64,000 nt of DNA from Telmatactis stephensoni (Eukaryota > Cnidaria > Anthozoa > Actiniaria > Isophelliidae), in the NCBI GenBank assembly GCA_029948255.1, contig JALIZF010001759.1, positions 62,001 through 126,000 on the forward strand, in the 5' to 3' direction. The notes beneath the pieces are model-generated. The model was not told the DNA's origin. It saw only the letters and a program-made list of their open reading frames with translations, and made no database searches. The position numbers and the translations under genes were made by a program. Below are positions 1 to 9,587 of this stretch, piece by piece. Position 1 is the first letter of the stretch. Each line of letters opens with the position of its first letter.

Positions 1-175
1 GCAGAATTTCTGCATCCCTTTTGTCATGTGGGTTGGAGCGCAGAATTTCTGCATCCCTTTTGTCATGTTGGTTGGAGCGCAGAATTTCTGCATCCCTTTT
101 GTCATGTGGGTTGGAGCGCAGAATTTCTGCATCCCTTTTGTCATGTGGGTTGGAGCGCAGAATTTCTGCATCCTT
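1..175. repeat. 39-bp minisatellite, about 4.5 copies
   Basis: Five starts of the unit GCAGAATTTCTGCATCCCTT... are spaced exactly 39 bp apart (1, 40, 79, 118, 157), with one G/T difference. The array is cut by the left edge, so its true length is unknown. Each unit contains the short palindrome GCAGAATTTCTGC. No coding content. Confidence 0.95.
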
Positions 176-455
176 TGACATAAAAGGTTAGATCAAACAG
201 TTTTTGCAGCACTGATACTAAGGCTGCAAAATTCATGACATTTTGTGATTTTAATATATTGTGCAGTAGAAATGAAGTCTTTTTAGAAGTTAATAAAAAG
301 TGTCTGTAATAATTCATTATTTTTTGCAAATAAAATATTCCTGCTGCTGAATATGATGTGTTTTCAAGTAAATAGCTGTTTTGGAAAAACTCAAAATGTT
401 TTGGAAGGCATTATATCTAACTATGGCTATAATACAATATATTTTTTTGATGAGA

Positions 456-1115
456 CTAGAACTTCATCAGATCTGGGTCATCCCAAGCTTTGTTTCTACA
501 GCAAAAGATATAATAAGATGACCTAATTGCTATTTTTGTGATGGTTTTGATTATATATTTCTGTTGTTTGCTGTCAAAACTTAACTCGTCTAACATTGTA
601 AAGAAATTATCAGAGTCTTTAGCGAAAACACCAAGTGCACTGACAGATAGATTAACGAACACGACTTTCTTGTGATAGTGACGTAGATTATCAATAGTTT
701 CTTTACTGATATTTAGTTCTTTTACTAGTTATATTATTCTGGAGGTTTGATTCAAAGCCAACAGTCAGTTCAAGCACATACAAGCAGTCATTAGTAGTGG
801 AAAGTATAAGGTCAGGACGTTGAGAATCACCAGTTAAAATTGATGGACTTTTAAAGCCAGGTATATCAGCGTACAGGGAGGAGTCATTAACAGCTTGTAG
901 AGTTGTAGCAATGAAGTGAAGGATGGAGTCTTGCCTCCAAGTGAAACGATCCTGATCAAGATAAGTTGTACATCCAGCGATTACATGGAGAAGAGATTCT
1001 GGCTTCAAACAGAACGAGCAATCAGAGGTTGGAGATAAACCCCACTTTGTCATGTTTTTACGTGTTGGTAAAGTGTTATTTATGTAGCGTATGGTAAAAT
1101 TAAAAATATTTACCC

Positions 1116-1158
<43 letters not shown>

Positions 1159-1332
1159 AATACTGAAGAGGTATGGGCCACTAACGGATCCCTGAATAGT
1201 TCCTCTATTTACACATTTCCAGTTACAGACCATACCATTAGAGACAACTCTCTGTTTTCTTTCATGTAGAAAACTAATATACCAATTAATGATGGCTGGA
1301 TGAAGAGGCCATGACTTTAATTTTTCACACAC
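456..1332 (-). pseudogene. LINE (non-LTR retrotransposon) ORF2 C-terminal remnant, RLE type
   Basis: Read on the minus strand, 1332-1160 encodes a piece of reverse transcriptase ([10 protein letters not shown], then the [17 protein letters not shown] block that precedes the catalytic YxDD in non-LTR RTs). A run of Met codons from a trinucleotide repeat follows, then a C-terminal part with a Cys/His knuckle ([17 protein letters not shown]) and a PD...ELT pattern ([10 protein letters not shown]...YVLELTVGF) as in restriction-like endonucleases of R2-like LINEs. The end of the same ORF continues in another frame at 662-456 (FVNLSVSALGVF...YYIFCCRNKAWDDP). The YxDD catalytic block is missing: the microsatellite sits where it should be. 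The frame change and deletion make this a dead copy. Clade assignment within RLE LINEs is inferred from motifs only. Confidence 0.8.
1118..1158. repeat. (ATC)n microsatellite
   Basis: About 13 trinucleotide units, read as poly-Met in the minus-strand LINE frame. It replaces the RT catalytic region of the surrounding LINE remnant. Confidence 0.95.
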
Positions 1333-1628
1333 TAAGCAAATAATGGCTCACTGATGGCTCACTTGAGACCAAACTGTTCAGTTTAGTTCATAAATATATC
1401 TGTAAGGGATACGTTTGATCAATTTTCGATAAACGTAGTATTGACGAAGCCGTTCGGAATGAAATATGAAACTTAAGCACGGAAACATGGGGCAATATTT
1501 CAGTGTAGATTTGGCTTTGGGTTTCTTTACTTGATGTAATCAGACAGAGCTTTAATTGATTGTTGCGAGTTTTGGAAAGATATGTTTGATTGAAATTTTG
1601 TTTTCCAATTGCGTTCACAATGTGCATT

Positions 1629-2790
1629 TAGTAATTAGAGGTGCGAAGGTAAGTTGAACGTCATTTATATTTCTCAATGGTTCTGTTACATTTTATATAG
1701 TACTTCAGTTTTGATTTTGGTTATGTAGAAATTTAAATGAACTTACCAAGGGCAGTAGGACAAAGTCGTGTCTAAAGGTTCGAAGGTTTTCGATTTGTAA
1801 TAGACAAATCTTTGTTTGCACGTCACGGCATAGACGCCAAAAAATTGAATTAAAATTGTATTTCTCGTCAAGAGACCATAGTACTAAGAGAGCGAAACTC
1901 AGTATTGGTGTCTGTGCGATGTTCGTGGCGACTAAGGCTATTTTTAGTAACTTCGCCATCACGCGCGCAAGGCCCTCAACCAATAGAATTTTATTTTTGA
2001 CGTGCGTGCGGACGGGACCGTTTGAATTCTATTATTTAAGTGTCTTGTGCGCGCGATGGCGAAATTCCTAAAAAAATAGACTTAGGTGCCACGAACATCG
2101 CACAGACATCAATACTGAGTTTCGCTCTTCTTAGTATTACGGTCTCTTGTTCTCGTCCAATCGATTTTATTCTAAAATATGGTTTAGAAAACTGTGTTTG
2201 GAGATAATTTTTGAGCCAAAAGCGAAATAATTTGATGCACAAAATGTTTTATTCGGCAAGAGTTGTTAGGTCACATAACTCAAACTGTAGCCTATTGCTC
2301 CACAGGACACCAACATTTCAGAACGTTTCAGAACCGTGAATAATATAAAAGTACTTTACGTAAAATACGAATATAAAGTCTGTAACTATATAGAATTTTC
2401 TTTATTTGATGTAATCAGGTACAGTTTTAATTGATTCTTGTGAGACTTTGGAAAGACTAAAAATATTTTTTTTATTTTGATAAGAATTCTACTTGGCTTT
2501 CCGCCACCATTTACATTGCAATACTAAAAATGCCAAACGTCGTCTTGTTTTTGACCGCGTAAAATTCAAGATTATCTTTAAGTGTGGTTTATTGTTGATT
2601 TCGTTGAGGAAATTTCTCAAAAGAACTTACATGTTTGATCAAAATTTTGTTTTCCAGCCGTGTTTACAATGTACATTTACTAGTTAAAGTTGAACATGAT
2701 TTATATTTCTCAATGATCCTGTTACATTTCATATAGTACTTCAGTTTTTCATTTTGCTTATGTAGAAATTTAAATAAACTTACCAAGGTC
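1629..2790. repeat. Direct duplication flanking a foldback repeat
   Basis: The stretch around 1640-1770 (ATTTATATTTCTCAATG..., CTTCAG..., ATGTAGAAATTTAAAT..., ACTTACCAAGG) recurs around 2695-2790 in the same orientation, about 1.05 kb apart. Between them lies the inverted repeat 1869-2149. The rest (2150-2690) shows no convincing gene. Confidence 0.6.
1869..2149. mobile_element. Foldback/MITE-like inverted repeat, about 280 bp
   Basis: The left arm begins AAGAGACCATAGTACTAAGA and the right arm ends in its imperfect complement (TTAGTATTACGGTCTCTT). Arms are about 100 bp each and include GCGAAACTCAGTATTG and its complement. The motif TCGCTCTCTTAGTATTA recurs near 22145 and 46998, so this is a dispersed family. 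No coding capacity. Confidence 0.65.
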
Positions 2791-2862
2791 GGTGTGTGTG
2801 TATGCACTAGTCGAAGTAAACCCCTACCCCCACCCCCAACCAGGGACAAGCCTTGAAATGTG

Positions 2863-3596
2863 TTTAAAAACTAACCACACCTTAATTCCATTGTTTAATG
2901 TAGGTTTTGAATTTCGGGGGAAGACTCGGGACTGCATTAGTCTGCATTAATTTAGTCATTAATACACACATTTGAGAACTTTTGCCTTCAATGCACATTT
3001 AAGATTTTAGACACACACTAGACACACACTATAATTTAAGAAAACAATATTTAATTAGACCTAAGATAAATACGGAACGTTTTAAAAGTACATTTATAAA
3101 TAGATTAATTTTTAACAATAAGTAACGTGTTTTTTTTTTACTCCTGGGACCAGTGTAATTTATATATAGTTTTTAGATTAGTTTAGTTTTAGTTTAGTTA
3201 GGTTTTTTCATCATTTGTAAGTTATGATATGTATTTTATCATTTCAATTAAAGACTTTATTATTATTATTATTATTAAGTCAGAAAGTCTTAAAATTTAA
3301 GGAATTGACTATTTTAACCTTTAAAAAATCGTAAATGATATCTTACGAATCGACCCTACCGAGCCTCAAACCCTCAACCCTCAGCATTTTACGGTCCATT
3401 CACTTACCACTATGCTATCCGGTAAGTCGTTGACCATGACGGAATTTTAAGAAGCTTTATCTCAACACAGCTATTGTTCGACGTCAATTTGATGCACATA
3501 TAAATACTCGATATAACTTAAATCCGATGATTTGTGTTCTTATTTCCAGAATTTTTGCATTGAAACAATAAAAATAGGGTTTGGTTAGTTTTTAAA
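2863..3596 (+). mobile_element. Family E TIR element, copy a
   Basis: A non-autonomous element bounded by inverted ends of about 40 bp (TTTAAAAACTAACCACACC on the left; the right end read inward is TTTAAAAACTAACCAAACCC). It is followed directly by a palindrome (3601-3702). The same structure occurs at 16731-17349 and, inverted, at 20018-20289 and 22427-22952. This copy is interrupted by a LINE 3' end (3024-3286). It has no transposase, so superfamily is not assigned. Confidence 0.75.
3024..3286 (+). pseudogene. 5'-truncated LINE 3' end (CR1/L2-like) inside family E copy a
   Basis: The insert encodes a LINE-like C terminus (RPKINTERFKSTFINRL...) ending in a stop, then a 3'UTR and the tail ATTAAAGACTT(TATTAT)n, the typical short-repeat end of CR1/L2-like LINEs. 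Aligning with the uninterrupted copy near 16920-16945 shows the host sequence reads ...CACACACTAGA then AGTCAGAAAGTC..., which bounds the insertion. Confidence 0.7.
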
Positions 3597-3600
3597 CCAC

Positions 3601-3702
3601 TTCAAACGCACGGGCTCGGGTTTGCATTGAAATTCAAGACCTCGGGCGCCCTGCAGCCCTCGGTCTTGAATTTCAATGCAAACCCGAGCCCGTGCGTTTG
3701 AA
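3601..3702. repeat. 102-bp palindrome of family E
   Basis: Arms of about 45 bp (TTCAAACGCACGGGCTCGGG... and its complement) flank a short GC-rich centre. Variants with a GGGCGAGGG core lie at 17354-17415, 22263-22325 and, as half sites, 19983-20012 and 43739-43771. It always borders the AAACTAACC-type TIR, so it is probably part of the mobile unit. Confidence 0.8.
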
Positions 3703-5170
3703 CCTTTATCTATATCTATATTTGGATTTGAGGCCAGTAGCCACATGGCCTCATAGAGGTCTATTTTTAACAAATTCTGATCAGTTTGGTAACGTCTTTG
3801 CAGATCTTGAATGAATCAGTAGTTAAGACCTGCGGTGTTTTGACGCAAGTGAATACTCAGACTACTTACCTTATTCTGAAGCTTGTCGAAATTCAGTGAT
3901 TTGAAGAAAGCGTACCAGAGCAAAAAGGAAGCCGACTTTGCCCGATACCTGTAAATGAAACCCAGTTGAATCGTACCACCGGTTAGGTTACGTCTTATCA
4001 AGCATCAGATACCAGTAACACAAAACTTGAAAAGATTAACTTTGATAGTAAGCGTCAGATGATAATCAAACTAAGCGAAATTGGTGTCAAGACACATTTG
4101 GTAAGTTGGCCTCATATTAGAAACTACAGTTTGTGTACTCTAAATAAATATTGTTTTGTCTATGATAATTTTGTTTATTACTCGTGCCCAGGCCATAGGC
4201 CGGGAACGAGTTATAAACCGCAAATCTTTTTTTTTTCTGTGTTCGTCCTGAGGCACTTCTGATTGGTTAAGAACGTTAAAACAATGCCCTTCATTCATCA
4301 TCTTTGAGCGACTGCGAACGCAAGCCAGGAACGTTAGGAATGCAAGATGGCCGACTACAAAGAAAATAGCTTTCAGGCAGTAAGACAAGTAAAATGGAGC
4401 TTTTAACTCGAGATATACCTATATGCTTATAAGAGCTTCAGAATGGGCTGTTATTTTGAGCTTCACCTCCAATACTTTGACCAAATATCGAGCTCTCAAT
4501 GGAGTAGTTGAGACTGGGAAGCCCTTGCGATAAAGATTATTTCCTATGAGCTGGAAATCTACCCTACATGTTGCTAAACGAACATAAATAGAAGCAAGTC
4601 AATGATATTCCTCATTCAAGCATTCAAGAGATCTTGAGAGGTTTTAATTTTGTACTGAATTTTAATATCGGAATTCTGGACCAGACCATTGCATGGTCTT
4701 GCATGGAACTAGATTCCATTGACCTTGTATTTCACGTTTGGTCACGTACCTTCTTTTCATCCGAAACATGAACGACAATATACACGATTTGTTATTGTGT
4801 CAAAAACGCCATTGTAGAAGTCTTTACAGCAAACAATTGAGATACATAGTGAAATAAAAAGTTGAATAAACTGGTATATTCGTAGGTAATATTTTTGCAT
4901 GTCGGAGATATATAATACCCATGCATGATAAAAGAAGGACAAAGGCAAACACTAATAGCTGCTGACAGACAAATGGACTAATCAGATATTCTTTAGTTTA
5001 AGTTAGCCGATTTAAAAAAGGTCTTTATGTTACGGTTAACTATTTCCCGGAATGGTGAATAATGCGTGACACGACTCGGGGAAGAGTACGCACGGCCGGG
5101 GGCCGGTCTTTGGAGCTTCCCCTAAAAGGGGCTCCCGGGGCACGAGTGAACGCACGTGTGCGTCTAGTTT

Positions 5171-7154
5171 TAATATCAAATTGAAGTTTTAACTTTTTAT
5201 ATCCGAGTTTTAGTTTATCTTTCACGTTCTCATATTTATTGCTGCGAGCGAAGCGAGCAGCGACACTAATCGTGTCATGCGCGGGATGTTTATAGAGCTC
5301 TGAACTCGATTATTTGGCACGTACGTGGAATCAAGGATGATTTGTGACGTCATCAAAATATGCTTGGAATGATCGCTGACCACGCGATTGGAGTCTTTGT
5401 TTTCTAGCTAAGTTGTCGTTGTTATTCAGATTTATCATACCCCGGGAATTTACTGAATCCTGCTTTGTATTCGTGGAAGTGTTCAGCAAGGCCATGAACT
5501 GTTTAGTGATATTTCTCAGGAAAGACAATGTCCTTTTATGAGTCTTTCATCGCCGTTGTGCGCTCGATCGAAGCAAGACGATATAAAGTTGCATTCCAAT
5601 GTTCTCCTCTTCAAAGAGGTAAAATCTCTTTTATAGAAAGCCACACGATATCGCTAAAATTTCTGGTGAATCGAAATTTTGCTTTCTTTACGCAGACTAC
5701 TCTCAGTAGTTCAGTTAAATCCACATATATTTATGCATTCTTTGTACATTACCAGGCAAATTATGTGTCAGATATTTATCATGCAAGCACTAGCTCTTTT
5801 AGCTGCCAGGGAGCGATACACATCCTTTCCTAAACAAACTTTAATCAGTGATTGTTTGAAAAAGCAATATATTTCATTGAATAAAATGTATACTTGTACA
5901 TTTCTAAAACTTGTGTTGTCGTAGTCAGTTAGTTTTATAATCATTGCCAACGCTAGCCGTCTGTGTCCGACACTGAAAGGGGTGGCGAATGGTCCCTGTA
6001 AAAACAGAAAATCTCGCAAAATTCAGCCCGAGTCTCGGAATCTCGGCATCTGAAATGTGCGTCTCGGAATCTCGTTTTTGGGGTAAAATCAATGGTCTCG
6101 GAATCTCGAAATATGCTGATGAATGGTCACGAAGTCTCGGAATTGATAATCGTCTCGGTGTTTCGCGAGTAACGCGTACGCTTTCTGGACAGTCTGTTAT
6201 TATGTGTTAAAATATAATCTTGTCTGCATATCGAACGCGAAAGAATCAACTTGGTTTGCAGTATGATTTGTAAATTATTTCTAAAACCACCTCTCAGGAG
6301 AAAAAATTATTAATTGAGAGATAATAACTGATTACAGAGTTCATTAGAATAGGCTACCAAATTAGGGGAGAACGTAGCATTACTAGCATGGTATGAAGTC
6401 ATATATTGTAATTTGGAAGCTAAGAAAAGAAAGCCGATGCATGAGTAGAACTATGAGTTAATGCATTTTCAGTGTCGCGTGCGCAATTTCACTTAAGTCT
6501 TAAGTTTAATTACTTAACGTGAATTATTCTTATACAAATTGAGTGTACTCACTTTTTCTCTTCTGCCTCAGCTCTTTTCTAGACTTTCTAAATGGCTCCG
6601 GCTCCTCCATAGTTAACGTTTGCAGTAACAAATAAATTCATAGACAAAGTTAGTGATCAAGAATGCTAGCTAAATTATGCTTCAGCTCAAGTAGTATCAC
6701 TGAAGTATGAACACTTATTAACTTGTTGCACCCAAATGGACCAATAGACCAATGGTACTATAAACGTGATTTACGGATCGAAACGGGGTCATGTGACACA
6801 TAATAATGTTAGAATCTGCATGAGACGTTGATTGCCAGAAGCCAGCATTACGTGACGCTCAGAGAAAATCACTCAAAGCAAGGCAGAAAACAAACCAACC
6901 ACCATTTAATTAGGTTTCTCATTAAGTGATTTATTGCATCAAACTTCTTTTCATACATCTTCTTCATTTTAAGACATGATATCATGACCTGGCTATAGCT
7001 AACAAATAAGATGCCCCTTGCTTCAATACTGGTCGTGTGGTTGTCTTGTGTAAATAATTTGTATAGTAATACAGTTGGGATTTGATGAGCACAACAAACA
7101 TTTATCAAAAAGGCACTTATAATAGCACGTGGCTATAGCTTAGATACCAAAATG
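5171..7154. other. Centre of the foldback element, no gene seen
   Basis: AT-rich sequence with short unconvincing ORFs. It contains the imperfect palindrome GCTGCGAGCGAAGCGAGCAG (about 5242) and a cluster of TCTCGGAATCTCG-type motifs at 6030-6165. Confidence 0.6.
6030..6165. repeat. Irregular repeats of TCTCGGAATCTCG
   Basis: The 13-mer or close variants appear four to five times (6033, 6061, 6090, 6134 region) with uneven spacing, so it is not a tandem satellite. Function unknown. Confidence 0.6.
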
Positions 7155-8578
7155 AAACTAGACGCACACGTGCGTTCACTCGTGCCCCGGAAGCCCCTTT
7201 TAGGAGAGGCTTCAATGACCGGCCCCGTTCGTACTCTTCCCCGAGCCGTTTCACGCATTCTTCACCATTCCGGTAAATAGTTAACCGTAACATAAAGACC
7301 CTTTTTGAATCGGCTAACTTAAACTAAAAAATATTTGATAAGTCAATTTGTCAGTCAGCAGCTATTAGTCGACATGCAAAATATTACCAGCGAATATACC
7401 AGTTTATTTAACTTTTTATTTCACTATGTATCTCAATTGTTTGCTGTAAAGACTTCTACAACGGCGTTTTTGACACAATAACAAATCGTGAATTTTTTCG
7501 TTCATGTTTCGGATGTTTTAAATAATAAAAGACGTTACGTGACCAACAAGGTCAATGGAACCTATCCGTTCCATGCAATGGTCTGCTCTAGAATTCCTTA
7601 TTAAAATTCAGTACAAAAACCTCTCAAGATCTCTTGAATGCTTGAATGAGGAATGCAATTGACTTGCTTCTACGTATGTTCGTTTAGCAACATGTAGGAT
7701 GAGAAATTCGTAGATTCACAGCTCATAGGAAATACTCTTTATCCATGGTTTATCGCGAGGGTTCTCTTTCAAGTATTCCATTTAGAGTTCGATATTTGGT
7801 CAAAGTATAGGAGATGAAGCTCAAACTAACAGCCCATTCTGAAGCTCTTATAAGTATATAGGTATACCTCGAGTTAAAAGCTCCAAATTACATTGTGCTA
7901 CTGCAGGAAAAGCCTGTCTCTGAAAGCTATTTTCTTTGTAGTCGGCCATCTTGCATTCCTAAAGTTCCTCACTGGCGTTCAATACGGAGGTGACGAATGA
8001 AGGGCATTGTTTTTTTACATTCTTAACCAATCAAGGGTGTAACACGTGACCGATTGCGCAAGAATGCTGCATTCTCGAGACGAACACAGGAAAAAAAACA
8101 TTTGCAGTTTATAACTCGTTCCCGGCCTAAAGGCCTGGGCACGAGTAACAAAGCGGTGTACTTTCGTGAGTTTTAGGGGAACAGTTCTGCTAACGTGGAT
8201 ACACCAGCTATTTCTGCTCGCAGCATTTCACTTTCTATTAGAAACGGCTAGTAAACGCTTTAGGTAAGATGAAAATACGTCTTCAAAACACATATTTTAC
8301 CATTTGAACAAAAGGTAGCACAAGGTTAATTAACTTTGATTTGTATTTCAGCTGGTAGCCTGTACTGGTGTTGTTATGTTCATTTGATTGCTTGCTGTGA
8401 CAATTCTTACCGGCAAGATAAATACCAGCAAGACTAGACTTAGTCCAGTCCCAGACTCTCTTTCTTGCCGCTCCAGGACTCGCGGAGAAAGAGAGTCCAG
8501 TATAACTTGCATGCGCATGTGCAAAATGAGCCAATCAATTGATTAATTAGTATTTTGCGAGCTTGCAATATGCAAATG

Positions 8579-8788
8579 TCAGTGTTTGGTAGCAGTGGTA
8601 GTGATGCGTATCGAAAAATTCACAAATACGTCTTTCCCAACTGTCCATCCGTAAATAGCCTGTAACTGCTCAAACTTTGGTAAAAGATTATAGTTGGTTT
8701 TTCCAAGTGCATAGCTCACTGAATCAACAAATGGTTTTCCGAAATGAGACTGATATCGTGTATACAAAACATTTTCTTCTTCAGCCAT
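8579..8788 (-). pseudogene. Captured N-terminal exon, possibly RecQ-like helicase
   Basis: A 69-codon ORF opens with MAEEENVLYTRYQ and contains LLPKFEQLQAIYGWTVGKDV. This recalls the Q-motif stretch before Walker A in RecQ-like helicases (LKPEQ.xAI...G+DVFV). It ends before any Walker A (GxGKS) appears. The likeness is by eye only; an unrelated ORF is possible. It sits wholly inside the TIR element, so I read it as a gene fragment carried by the transposon. Confidence 0.4.
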
Positions 8789-8819
8789 CTTGAATCATTA
8801 GATGACTTTAGGATTTGTA

Positions 8820-8857
8820 ACCACGCGATCACCACATGAATGTGGTGATCGCGTGGT
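8820..8857. repeat. Perfect 18-bp hairpin
   Basis: ACCACGCGATCACCACAT, loop GA, then the exact complement. It lies just upstream of the captured ORF within the TIR element. Confidence 0.9.
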
Positions 8858-8956
8858 CACTAAGCTGACATGCGCATGCAAGTTATACTGGACTCTCTTT
8901 CTCCGCGAGTCCTGGAGCGGCAAGAAAGAGAGTCTGGGACTGGACTAGACTAGACT

Positions 8957-9587
8957 AGAACAGATCGAAATTTGGTGACAAAAATTGATTGAAAACAAAT
9001 CTGGTTGTAAACGGTCGAAGACCTAGTGTAATGCTTAAGGATTAGGGAAAATAAAAATCGACAACACTGGATCGAAACGGAAAAAAAAGGATCGAAATAA
9101 AAAGAAGATAAAAAAGAAAAAAGAAATAAGGGAAGAAAAGAAATCTCATAGTCAGCTGACACTCAGTAGTTTCCAATACAAGTTGCGCGACTGGAACCAA
9201 GAATTACTCTAAAATGTTGCATCGGAGAAAATTGCCCATACATTTGGAACATTTGCTCTTTTCGGTCCCAGCCTCTCTCTATTTGAACAAAGTAGCTCAA
9301 AATGTAACGTGCAAGCAATGTTTTACTTATATTGTTGGTACTTCTGCACGTTACAAAATCAAATTAGATAAAATATGTAGGCTACTTTGATGTACGTACT
9401 TGTTCATCTGCACCGACATAGAAGAAAGGTTCTTCGATTCATCACCTTGCGAGTACTCATTATTTTCATTGTTTCTATTACCGCCGTCCTCATCGAATCA
9501 AAAGGCAGCTGTGCTTAAAAGTAAAGTTAATTATAAGCACGAGACGAGAACAGAGTAACACAACGTATTAATGGCCCAGTAAATCTA
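8957..9587. other. No confident gene; one weak exon candidate
   Basis: On the minus strand about 9490-9396 reads a Glu/Asn-rich stretch (DEDGGNRNNENNEYSQGDE) running into AACAA|GTACGT, a good splice-donor match. No partner exon was found, so it is not called as a gene. Confidence 0.3.

Larger units (their letters stand above)
4178..8148. mobile_element. Long foldback element with about 1-kb inverted arms
   Basis: The left arm (4178-5170) and right arm (7155-8148) are imperfect reverse complements along their whole length. The outer ends are TTACTCGTGCCCAGGCC and its complement, and the inner ends are CGTCTAGTTT and AAACTAGACG. The arms are about 80-90% alike by eye with scattered indels. The roughly 2-kb centre has no recognisable transposase or other protein; its ORFs are short and lack domain features. 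Target-site duplication is unclear (outer TTA/TAA is itself part of the inverted ends). It is a non-autonomous, long-TIR element of unassigned superfamily. Confidence 0.85.
8441..8946. mobile_element. TIR element of about 505 bp with a captured first exon
   Basis: Inverted arms of about 80 bp (AGTCCAGTCCCAGACTCTC... at 8442; complement ending at 8946). They are flanked by the direct repeat AGACTAGACT at 8431-8440 and 8947-8956, a candidate 10-bp target-site duplication, though AGACT-rich flanks could mimic one. The interior holds a minus-strand ORF (8788-8579) and a perfect hairpin (8820-8857). Confidence 0.75.

Noticed and set aside
1..175. Possible CRISPR array
   Set aside because: Units are contiguous with no variable spacers, and the genome is eukaryotic; it is a minisatellite.
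5528..6210. Several overlapping ORFs of 73-101 codons
   Set aside because: No domains, conflicting frames, and they lie in the centre of a foldback element.
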